A DNA stretch of 13,482 bases from 2-01-FULL-49-10 sp041652335 (GTDB taxonomy: Bacteria > Patescibacteriota > Kazan-3B-28 > UBA10110): the NCBI GenBank assembly GCA_041652335.1, contig JBAZHL010000016.1, positions 1 to 13,482 of the forward strand, written 5' to 3'. Made by a program: the position numbers and the translations under genes. Positions 7,096-13,482 of the stretch are shown here, one piece after another. A model generated the notes under the pieces. That model ran no database searches. It saw nothing but the letters and a program-made list of their open reading frames with translations, and was not told the origin of the DNA. Numbering within the stretch: the stretch's first letter is position 1; every line of letters starts with the position of its first letter.

Positions 7096-7632
7096 ATGAA
7101 AAAACGACTATTTGTAGCCATAAATTTTGACCCTGCCACCAGGTTGGCCATCGCTCGGCTGATGTCTTGCCTGCCCAACCAACCTGGGTTAATTAAGACC
7201 AAGGTAGATAACCTCCACCTTACTCTGTTATTCTTGGGCGACACCGATGAGGAGTTAATCCCCCAGTTGGCCCGAGAGTTAGAGGATATAACCAAAAATT
7301 ATGGCTCCCTGAGCTTAAAATTCGGCTCATTGGGTGGATTCCCCGACCTTAAACGTCCCCAGACTATCTGGATCGGGATAGATGGCGATGGCCTGGGTCA
7401 ACTCCAAAGATCTATCGCCGAACGGCTACTATCTATAGTGCGACCGGTAGACACCAAGCCATTTCTCCCCCACCTGACCATCGCCCGAGCTAATGGCTCC
7501 CGCCCCCCATCTCAGATTGGCCAAATCGCCATCGACCTGCCCCCGGTTGCTATCTCTCAGGTGGATCTGATGGAAAGTATTCTCGCCCCTGGCGGATCGG
7601 TCTATAAAAGAATCTCCGCTCACCGACTGTAA
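7096..7632 (+). CDS. thpR: RNA 2',3'-cyclic phosphodiesterase (2H/LigT family)
   Basis: The 178-aa protein belongs to the 2H phosphoesterase superfamily; characterised members hydrolyse RNA 2',3'-cyclic phosphate ends to 2'-phosphates and can join tRNA halves in vitro. Both catalytic HxTx motifs are present: NLHLTLLFLG (H41, T43) and FLPHLTIARA (H126, T128), about 85 residues apart as usual. The N-terminal MKKRLFVAINF and the C-terminal VDLMESILAPGGSVYKRI are also typical. The frame is open far upstream, but the family begins at RLFVAI, so ATG 7096 is chosen; ATG 7048 would add a 16-residue cysteine-rich lead not seen in the family. Neither start has a clear Shine-Dalgarno sequence. It stands alone on the plus strand, divergent from the guanylyltransferase gene. 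Confidence 0.95.
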   Translation: MKKRLFVAINFDPATRLAIARLMSCLPNQPGLIKTKVDNLHLTLLFLGDTDEELIPQLARELEDITKNYGSLSLKFGSLGGFPDLKRPQTIWIGIDGDGLGQLQRSIAERLLSIVRPVDTKPFLPHLTIARANGSRPPSQIGQIAIDLPPVAISQVDLMESILAPGGSVYKRISAHRL

Positions 7633-7636
7633 AATT

Positions 7637-7675
7637 AGCCCAATGGGCTCATCCTGATTCTACTGAGCGGTAGAA
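7637..7675 (+). other. Two small hairpins after thpR
   Basis: AGCCC/GGGCT (7637-7641 and 7645-7649) forms a short stem five bases after the thpR stop, and TTCTAC/GTAGAA (7658-7663 and 7670-7675) forms a perfect six-base stem with a six-base loop. Neither is followed by a T tract, so they are not convincing terminators; they may be mRNA 3' structures or remains of repeats. Apart from these, the CCCCGC palindrome and the promoter, the 203-base gap before the next gene shows nothing recognisable. Confidence 0.4.
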
Positions 7676-7708
7676 CAAAAGATATTAACCAGGCCTCCCC
7701 CACCCGTC

Positions 7709-7728
7709 ATCCCCGCGTAGGCGGGGAT
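7709..7728. repeat. ATCCCCGC/GCGGGGAT palindromic repeat
   Basis: A perfect eight-base inverted repeat (7709-7716 and 7721-7728) encloses the loop GTAG. The full string GTCATCCCCGC...GGATCTA is a form I recognise as a common dispersed intergenic repeat, similar in style to the Neisseria dRS3 repeat with its CCC/GGG arms. It is followed by a weakly T-rich stretch, so it might also end thpR transcription. It ends 12 bases before the -35 of the next promoter. Confidence 0.7.
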
Positions 7729-7740
7729 CTATTTTCCTTA

Positions 7741-7769
7741 TTGACCAGGTCGTTTTTTTGTGATATAAT
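7741..7769 (+). promoter_or_regulatory. Strong near-consensus sigma70-type promoter
   Basis: TTGACC (7741-7746) is followed by exactly 17 bases and TATAAT (7764-7769); a TG one base before the -10 makes it an extended -10 as well. Start of transcription is expected near 7776, about 60 bases before the 490-aa gene. It is the best promoter match in the window and points to high constitutive expression of the two-gene surface unit. The leader has AGGGG 16 bases before the ATG, too far for a normal Shine-Dalgarno site, then an A-rich stretch. Confidence 0.8.
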
Positions 7770-7835
7770 AAAGCAATTGGGTCAAGACTGTTAGCAAAGA
7801 TTACCAGGGTTTATAGGGGTAAAAATAAAAATAAA

Positions 7836-9308
7836 ATGAAAAGCTGCAAGCCCCGTTGGGCAAAACCGTTGATCGATTGGGTCGAGCGAGAACTAACTGC
7901 CGTTATGGCGGTAGCAATTGTTCTGGCTTTTATTTTTAGCCAATCGTTAGCTACCGACGAGAATACGGCGGACAGCTTAGCTTCTACTGCTACCGGCAAT
8001 GCGGTAATATCCCAGCAAGTGGGCGCTTTGTGGGACAACGGTAACTCAATGGTATTTGGTAGTGTCATTGATGGCACCAACAGCTCCACTATTATCTGGA
8101 GCGGTGGCGCACCCGTTAACCTTGGTACATGCATCTTCGCTCCCACCACTACTACTATGACCACCTCGGTCAATCCTGGCACGTATATGTTAAAGGTTAC
8201 CGGTCAGGATACAACTGTCAAAATAAGTGGGGTAACTTACACCATCGCCGGTTACGGCAGCCAGACCAAACAAGTTACTCTATCCAGTGGACAGATCTCA
8301 GTCCAAATCAGCGGTGGCGGTAAGATCTTTAAGATCGAGGCCGTTACTTCTGCCGACGACAGCACTACAGAATCGGGTTCGTCTGGTACTTCGACGATGG
8401 TACCGCTTACCTCGTTTACAGTTTTCCCTAATAACAAAAATATTGTTCTCAATCCAGCCGCCCCCACTACGTTCACCCCGTTAACGATGATTAGAACCTC
8501 GTTGGGCGCGACCGTTGAGGCTGCTATCGCCTGGAAATCCAGCAACGAGAAGGTAGCATCGGTAGATGATAAGGGCATAGTCACTGCCCATACTACCGGC
8601 ACAGTTACCATTACCGGAACGGTAGTCGGGACAAACCTGACGGCTTCCACCACAGTCACGGTGTTGGCCTCTGTCAGCGCTCCGGTAGTTGATGTAACTC
8701 CTACCCAATCCGAACAGAGTGGGTCTACAGACACCGATACGACTACTGGTCTATTAGACAATTTGATCGATAGCTTAACTGGGGATAAGACTGCCAAAGA
8801 CGAAACAGCTGCCCCCACTACGGATGGCACTACCGAGGAAGCTGATCAAGCCGCTTTAGATAAATTAGCCGAAGAACAACAGGCTGAAGAATTATTGAGT
8901 GGCCACGGCAAGAATATCCTCCAAGATAAATCTACCGATGCTGGCTACTTCTCCGATGAGTTGGTCCAGTCCACTGCTGTCGATACTTACGTTGCGGTTC
9001 AGGCCAAGAAATTAGCCGAGACAGGCAAAACCACCTTGAGCCAGGGCGAAATTCGCGCGATCGTCAACACACAAACAACCGCTACCGCCAAGATCGGTGC
9101 TCGGTTCCAGCTCGCTGTAAAAGAAATTGCCCAGACCTTCAAAGAGATCGGGGTTGGTAATAGCTACCAACTACCTACCGGTGAAACCGTCAAGAAACAA
9201 AGTGCCTTACAGAAGATCGGTACTTGGTTTAAGAACACCTTTACCACAGGTGCCGGCGCCGCCGCCCCCGTAAAGAGCGACCTGGGTGAAGGTGACGAAT
9301 TGTTATAA
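7836..9308 (+). CDS. Membrane-anchored Ig-like (BIG2) surface protein with LPTG...EGDEL tail
   Basis: A 490-aa extracytoplasmic protein. A basic N-terminus (KSCKPRWAK) precedes a hydrophobic helix at about 21-38, acting as signal anchor or signal peptide. Residues 50-170 are Gly/Thr/Ser-rich and beta-like, including PGTYMLKVTG. Residues about 190-277 resemble a bacterial Ig-like group 2 domain: IAWKSSNEKVASVDDKGIVTAHTTGTVTIT is the typical W-x-S-S-N...V-A-S-V-D..G-V-T-A..G.. pattern. A Thr/Asp/Glu-rich linker (280-350) leads to a helical, Ala/Lys/Gln-rich region (360-470). The tail contains NSYQLPTGE (442-450) and ends EGDELL. There is no enzyme motif. BIG2 domains usually serve adhesion or surface-layer roles; the function here is unknown. 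It is preceded by a strong promoter and followed after 64 bases by a small membrane protein sharing tail motifs. Confidence 0.8.
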   Translation: MKSCKPRWAKPLIDWVERELTAVMAVAIVLAFIFSQSLATDENTADSLASTATGNAVISQQVGALWDNGNSMVFGSVIDGTNSSTIIWSGGAPVNLGTCIFAPTTTTMTTSVNPGTYMLKVTGQDTTVKISGVTYTIAGYGSQTKQVTLSSGQISVQISGGGKIFKIEAVTSADDSTTESGSSGTSTMVPLTSFTVFPNNKNIVLNPAAPTTFTPLTMIRTSLGATVEAAIAWKSSNEKVASVDDKGIVTAHTTGTVTITGTVVGTNLTASTTVTVLASVSAPVVDVTPTQSEQSGSTDTDTTTGLLDNLIDSLTGDKTAKDETAAPTTDGTTEEADQAALDKLAEEQQAEELLSGHGKNILQDKSTDAGYFSDELVQSTAVDTYVAVQAKKLAETGKTTLSQGEIRAIVNTQTTATAKIGARFQLAVKEIAQTFKEIGVGNSYQLPTGETVKKQSALQKIGTWFKNTFTTGAGAAAPVKSDLGEGDELL

Positions 9309-9372
9309 TTATCCGCTCGTCACAATCAGTTAGTGACACCCCCGTTCCAATGTAGAGACGACAAACCAATTC

Positions 9373-9615
9373 ATGAGCAGTCGACAGAAGAAAAAACAAG
9401 TAAGAAAAATCAACCACTTCACACACATAGCCGAGAAGTGGTTGATCCTTGTAATAGCTCTACTCCTTCTGTTGGCGATCGCGATTGGTGCAGCCAGCGC
9501 GAAAACTAGCAGTACCACACAGCAACCGAATCAAGCTATAGACAACAATAGCAGCAGACTACCAACTGGCCAACCACTTGCCTCATCAAGCTTAGAGGGT
9601 GATGAATTAGAATAG
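9373..9615 (+). CDS. Small single-span membrane protein with LPTG...EGDEL tail
   Basis: An unrecognised 80-aa protein. A strongly basic N-terminus (RQKKKQVRK, 4-12) precedes a hydrophobic helix at about 24-43 (LILVIALLLLLAIAIGAASA), so by the positive-inside rule the C-terminal half lies outside. The tail is Ser/Thr/Gln/Asn-rich and carries NSSRLPTGQ (59-67) and ends EGDELE. Both motifs recur, in order, in the neighbouring 490-aa protein, and the N-terminal layouts match, so it looks like that protein without its beta-domain core. It lies between the 490-aa gene and a terminator, so the two are probably co-transcribed. No good Shine-Dalgarno sequence precedes ATG 9373. The shared tail argues that this short frame is a real gene. 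Alternatives are a lipid-free anchor, a regulator, or a decayed paralogue. Confidence 0.7.
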   Translation: MSSRQKKKQVRKINHFTHIAEKWLILVIALLLLLAIAIGAASAKTSSTTQQPNQAIDNNSSRLPTGQPLASSSLEGDELE

Positions 9616-9630
9616 CGAAGAGACCAGAGC

Positions 9631-9667
9631 AAAAAACACCCATCATTGCTATCACCCACACTGGGTG
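9631..9667 (-). terminator. Possible terminator of the convergent cyclase-like gene
   Basis: On the minus strand CACCCA (9667-9662) can pair with TGGGTG (9642-9637), which is followed directly by six Ts (9636-9631). The stem is six bases with a 19-base loop and competes with the compact hairpin at 9652-9668. The A6/T6 frame on both sides suggests a bidirectional terminator between convergent genes. Confidence 0.4.
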
Positions 9668-9676
9668 ACATTTTTT
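9652..9676 (+). terminator. Intrinsic terminator of the surface-protein unit
   Basis: TCACCCA (9652-9658) and TGGGTGA (9662-9668) form a perfect seven-base stem with a three-base loop, followed after two bases by six Ts (9671-9676). It lies 36 bases past the 80-aa gene. The T tract overlaps the stop codon of the convergent gene on the other strand. Confidence 0.85.
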
Positions 9677-12600
9677 ATGCCGCCAAGTGTGAGTATTTGG
9701 ACAGCAGGGCATCTATCCGTGGCATCTCGGATAACTCATTAATCTCGACACTAATTTGTCGAGACTCTTTTATCTTTGACACCCCTGCTGCTACTCGACC
9801 AGATAGGATTTCCAACTCACCAAAATAAAGCAAATAGAATGCAGCATCATCCAATTCGCCCAACTCCTTGATGGCTGATAAACCTTCGTTAAAATCATTC
9901 CGAACACCTTCACTGTCGCCATCTTCTTTCAATTTTAGCATCGACCCTAAGACAATTGATTGGGCGGCGATACGCTTAATTTTGCTGGATTTAAGTGATG
10001 CAAGTAGGGTCTTCGCGTTATCGATATATGCACCACCCAACATTATGCAGCAAAAGGCAACATCGTTTTTGATATTCTCAGCCTTGGGTATCGCCCCACG
10101 AGATTCGTAGTAGGTTGCCGCTCTTTCAAAACGGACTATAGCAGCGGCATAATTCCCTCTTATGCGTTGGATAATACCCAAACTAGCATCCGCGTAATTA
10201 ATTCCCGACGTCTTAGCAATTTCCTGCGCTAATCTCCCCGATTCGATAAACATTTGCTCTGCATCATCAAGTCGACCCATCCTTGTACGCAAAGCAGCCA
10301 GATTATTGGTTAGGGTAACAATCTCTCCTTTTTGTCCCAAGTCCCTTGCCCGCTGTATGGCCATACCATATACCCGATCCGCTTCCCCAAGATCTCCTAG
10401 CGCTGTGTGGGACAAAGCCACACCATTAAGTAGCCTAATCTCTTGTTCGCTAGATACCGCAAACGATAAACCCCTCTGGAGCATCTCCAATGATTCGGGC
10501 TCTCTACTAGTACGTTTATAAAGCCATCCCCAAGAATTATACAAATCCGCTAAGGCCTCCTTATATTGGATGTGCTCACCATTGATCAGTTCATTATTAT
10601 CTAAGCGGTGACCAATCTCCTCCAATAAAGACTCACAGGTCTGAAAACTTAACAACGCTTCATCAAAAGTTGCAGCCTGAGATTTGTCAGCTCCTATTTC
10701 GCGATAGAATCTTGCCCAGGTTATTTGATCGTGGACGACCATCTCATCAAAATTGGAATGGATTCCCCTGAACAGCGCCTGCGCTTCTAGCGCCAGTTCG
10801 CTCGATTTATTCCGATCACCGATCAATCGCCAAATCTTGATGGCTTCAAACATTCTGGCCACCTGCGTGTCCACTAATTCGTCTATCTCTTGCTTACTTA
10901 GAGTGCGCGGGCGAGGCTCTTCCGTACTAGTATCCAATACCTCCCAACCACGCCCCCGTACCTTCTTAAATATCTGGGTAGCTCTTTCTATATGATTAAG
11001 CGCATCTTTCCACAACACCTGTGTCTTAAGCTGTTCCGAGCGTTTATCAAGGTAGTAGAGCGCCTTAATATAGTCGTCACTGTTACTAAAGTGACGAACC
11101 AACAGTGGCAGATTATTCGGCTCCCGCTTCTCAAAGTAGTGAGCTAATCGACGATGTTTTAACTGACGCAACCTAACATCACCAATGCTGTTATAGCCAG
11201 CATCTTGGCCACGCAGAATTTCAAAGACTCCTTGTCCATGCGACCGAACCAAACCATAGCGCTGTTGAACCTTTAATGACTCCAGTATGCGTTCGACAGA
11301 TAACTTGCTTAAGAAAGATAGGGTCTCTACATCGAAGAATCGACCAATGGTACATTCGTCTCTAAACAAACTAGCACCTTCATCACCAAGCGAATTAATA
11401 AGCTCCTCTTCCAGTTTTTCCATCTCTTTAATATCCGCAAAGAAAGCGTCCTGGATTCGTTTTGATCCCAACACGTAAACCATCTGACGATGCCCATCAG
11501 AATCGATAATTTCTTTTTCCTCAAAATAACGATCCTTGCCCTTATAAATAACCAGATCATAAATAACCTGTTCAACATATCGAAAATTCCCTCTGGTTTT
11601 CCCGGCAACGTTTAAAATGATCCGCCTCCAGCCAGGTTCGTTACTGTCAAAATCATCGCGGTCAATCGGAATGATCCGATTGATCACCTGATACCAAGTT
11701 TCGCGGTTATCCACCCACCATCGGTTAAGTTCTTCCAGTTGCTTTTTGTATAACTCGATTTTGGTAACGTCTTTTGACTGCTCGGCTTCTGCCAGGGCTA
11801 TCTTAACTGCGTCATAATCATGCAGACAAACATGGAGCGGACTTAGATTCATCTCAACGGTATTGGCAGAAGCCAATCCAAGCTTATCGGCTGACAATCC
11901 GCGACCGTCGCGATCGATAGCCGTCCCAGTAGCGATCACCATCACGCCCGCCTCTTTAAGCCTCGGAGCTAACCGACTCATTAATTCGATGGTGCGCTCA
12001 TCCCAGTATTGGATATTTTCCAGAGCGATAACGGCCGGCCGATCAATATACTTCAGACTGCTAAACAGTTTTAGCATCAATCGCGCCTGCTCAGACCTAC
12101 GATCATACGGATCCATATATTTAGTTTTGTCAGTTTCGGGAAAATTGGTACCAACAATTTCGTTGATCAGTACCAATTTTTCTATCTCGCCCTCCATCCG
12201 GTTGGTTCTAAAATATTCCGTTACGTAGTTGCGCCTCTCGGGCATACTATCAGTTCGATGCAAAGAGAATATTTGATCGCAAACGTTACGAAACACCGCG
12301 TAGGCATCTCGTTGTGTGTAGGCTTCCGCTTCGCCAATTGCTACGTATACGCCCTGTTTGGACAACCACTGCAAAAAGTGGGTAACCAGTGCCGTCTTAC
12401 CGATCCCATTTTCTCCACTCATCATCAGCAAAGTGCCGCCGCGCCGATATAGCTCCCGCATCTCACTTAGTTCAGCTTCTCGAGCAATAACCTCGTAGTT
12501 GGTCTCTAATCGTAAATGAGCAGACTCCATGTCTGTTATCAGGTAACGTTCAACCGGCTGGTCAAATCCGCGCATCCGCATCGGTGGCAGCTCTTCGCCA

Positions 12601-13482
12601 GATAGCCGCATTCGCCCCAAATACTGATGAGTGCCACCATCAACTACTACCCCACCACCAGGATTGGCCTCATCTAACATACGCCGAGCTGCCACTACCC
12701 CGCGGCCATATACAGTGTGAGCTGCCCCAAAGGCGAGGTCAAAAGACTCACTTCGACTACATGCCATGGTAGCGTCCATAACCCCTAATTCCTGTAGAGA
12801 ATCTCGTAGTTTAAGCGCCATCTCGATGCTGTTCTCATCATTGGTGCCAGCCAAGAAGTTGATCATTACCACATCATGATGCAATTTATCGATCTTACCG
12901 CGACCCATTTCAGCCAGCTCAAATATCTTTTGCATCAGAGCATTCCGCTGCTCATACGATAACGTTCGATCCGCTAACGCGGGAATGCGGACAAAGACCG
13001 TACTAATAGCTGTGCAATCTTGGCGGGGTTCTTTACACCGGGTATATTGGCGCTCCAACTCACCGCGACGAGTTCGGCTTAGATATCTTTCCCTCACATA
13101 TATTGCTCTTTGAACCAAATCGGTGTCAGTCGGGATATCATGTGCCATAAATTCACCAGAGTGCACTATATCGGCGTCATCCAACCGATCTAATGAACAG
13201 ATCCCTTTTTCGCCCTCGAGCAGAGAGCAACTCCCCCGCAGCTGCTTGGCAACTGCCTCGGACACAGTAATCTCTACACCTTTGTCCTGATGCCGCTTAC
13301 CGGCATTCTGCACCCGTTCCGCATCCTCAACAGCCCAACCGGCCAGATCGGCCCGCTTCTCCTCTGCATTTCCATAGCCCACTAACCACGCCTCACCAAA
13401 ACTGATACCTAACCGAACATGCGCCTCGGCCGACAGGCCATTAATTCTCAGCTCCTTGAGCTCCTGAACCATATCGCGAATA
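9675..13482 (-). CDS. Soluble-adenylyl-cyclase-like protein: cyclase domains, STAND ATPase, TPR (5' part missing)
   Basis: At least 1268 codons are visible; the frame stays open past the right edge, so the true start is outside. Numbering is from Met at 13472. Residues about 16-80 are the C-terminal half of a class III nucleotide cyclase domain (HVRLGISFGEAWL...ITVSEAVAKQL). Residues 152-312 are a second cyclase homology domain. VIAREAELSEM (328-338) leads into a P-loop ATPase with Walker A GENGIGKT (353-360) and Walker B-like VIALENIQYWDE (481-492). A winged-helix-like stretch lies near 690-780, and helical TPR-type repeats run from about 800 to 1250, clearest at 973-1123. This order is that of soluble adenylyl cyclases and related bacterial signalling proteins. 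R162 replaces the first metal Asp of the second domain (D200 remains), and the usual Asn is E49 and V260, so catalysis is doubtful. It is probably a cytoplasmic sensor; ligand and output are unknown. Confidence 0.85.
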   Translation of the reverse strand, partial: IRDMVQELKELRINGLSAEAHVRLGISFGEAWLVGYGNAEEKRADLAGWAVEDAERVQNAGKRHQDKGVEITVSEAVAKQLRGSCSLLEGEKGICSLDRLDDADIVHSGEFMAHDIPTDTDLVQRAIYVRERYLSRTRRGELERQYTRCKEPRQDCTAISTVFVRIPALADRTLSYEQRNALMQKIFELAEMGRGKIDKLHHDVVMINFLAGTNDENSIEMALKLRDSLQELGVMDATMACSRSESFDLAFGAAHTVYGRGVVAARRMLDEANPGGGVVVDGGTHQYLGRMRLSGEELPPMRMRGFDQPVERYLITDMESAHLRLETNYEVIAREAELSEMRELYRRGGTLLMMSGENGIGKTALVTHFLQWLSKQGVYVAIGEAEAYTQRDAYAVFRNVCDQIFSLHRTDSMPERRNYVTEYFRTNRMEGEIEKLVLINEIVGTNFPETDKTKYMDPYDRRSEQARLMLKLFSSLKYIDRPAVIALENIQYWDERTIELMSRLAPRLKEAGVMVIATGTAIDRDGRGLSADKLGLASANTVEMNLSPLHVCLHDYDAVKIALAEAEQSKDVTKIELYKKQLEELNRWWVDNRETWYQVINRIIPIDRDDFDSNEPGWRRIILNVAGKTRGNFRYVEQVIYDLVIYKGKDRYFEEKEIIDSDGHRQMVYVLGSKRIQDAFFADIKEMEKLEEELINSLGDEGASLFRDECTIGRFFDVETLSFLSKLSVERILESLKVQQRYGLVRSHGQGVFEILRGQDAGYNSIGDVRLRQLKHRRLAHYFEKREPNNLPLLVRHFSNSDDYIKALYYLDKRSEQLKTQVLWKDALNHIERATQIFKKVRGRGWEVLDTSTEEPRPRTLSKQEIDELVDTQVARMFEAIKIWRLIGDRNKSSELALEAQALFRGIHSNFDEMVVHDQITWARFYREIGADKSQAATFDEALLSFQTCESLLEEIGHRLDNNELINGEHIQYKEALADLYNSWGWLYKRTSREPESLEMLQRGLSFAVSSEQEIRLLNGVALSHTALGDLGEADRVYGMAIQRARDLGQKGEIVTLTNNLAALRTRMGRLDDAEQMFIESGRLAQEIAKTSGINYADASLGIIQRIRGNYAAAIVRFERAATYYESRGAIPKAENIKNDVAFCCIMLGGAYIDNAKTLLASLKSSKIKRIAAQSIVLGSMLKLKEDGDSEGVRNDFNEGLSAIKELGELDDAAFYLLYFGELEILSGRVAAGVSKIKESRQISVEINELSEMPRIDALLSKYSHLAA

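Noticed and set aside
8252..8830. Minus-strand open frame of 192 codons opposite the Ig-like gene
   Set aside because: Val/Thr-rich, repetitive composition reflects the complement of the Thr/Val-rich plus-strand protein; there are no start signals.
9319..9337. GTCAC/GTGAC inverted repeat between the two surface-protein genes
   Set aside because: Only five bases with a nine-base loop and no T tract; likely chance.
9559..9570. LPTG as a standard sortase signal
   Set aside because: Canonical signals are LPxTG followed by a hydrophobic helix and a positive tail. Here the x is missing and an acidic tail follows, so classical sortase anchoring is not supported.
1..13482. tRNA, rRNA, CRISPR arrays or insertion sequences
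   Set aside because: No cloverleaf-like intergenic segment, no regularly spaced direct repeats and no transposase-like frame were seen.

Overview
The window reads as a piece of a small, gene-dense bacterial genome of roughly half GC, using the standard code (the hisS-like gene stops at TGA and is complete there). Compact minus-strand gene stacks with 1-17 base overlaps, very short spacers, a mixture of house-keeping genes with unfamiliar small proteins, and palindromic repeats common in metagenome-derived genomes together suggest an uncultured lineage such as a Candidate Phyla Radiation (Patescibacteria) member. That placement is inference, not something the sequence proves.

Region 1 (1-6926, all minus strand, transcribed right to left) is a probable operon: mannose-1-phosphate guanylyltransferase, SecD, SecF, histidyl-tRNA synthetase, an unrecognised 105-aa protein, a degenerate aminoglycoside-phosphotransferase-like kinase, a HIT-family nucleotide hydrolase, and the start of a glycosyltransferase-like protein cut by the left edge. 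secD-secF share a base (TAATG), and hisS, the 105-aa gene, the kinase-like gene and the HIT gene overlap or abut, so translation is probably coupled along the chain. The joint themes are sugar-nucleotide/glycan supply, protein export and translation.

Region 2 (6927-7835) is a divergent control region and a single plus-strand gene: a 64-base palindromic element just upstream of the guanylyltransferase ribosome-binding site, a possible minus-strand promoter, the RNA 2',3'-cyclic phosphodiesterase gene thpR, then about 200 bases with several hairpins, including the CCCCGC/GCGGGG repeat, and a near-consensus sigma70-type promoter.

Region 3 (7836-9676, plus strand) is a self-contained two-gene unit: a 490-aa membrane-anchored Ig-like (BIG2) surface protein and an 80-aa single-span membrane protein. 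They have the same layout (basic N-terminus, one transmembrane helix, outside tail) and share two short C-terminal motifs in the same order, NSxxLPTG and EGDEL, encoded with differing synonymous codons. A clear intrinsic terminator closes the unit. This pair is the best candidate here for an undescribed system.

Region 4 (9675-13482, minus strand) is a very large protein cut at its N-terminus by the right edge: two class III cyclase homology domains, a P-loop STAND/AAA-type ATPase, a winged-helix-like segment and a long TPR region, the layout of soluble adenylyl cyclases. The second cyclase domain lacks a metal-binding Asp, and both lack the usual Asn, so it may be a regulatory rather than a catalytic version.

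No tRNA, rRNA, CRISPR array or insertion sequence was seen, and no gene-free stretch exceeds about 300 bases.
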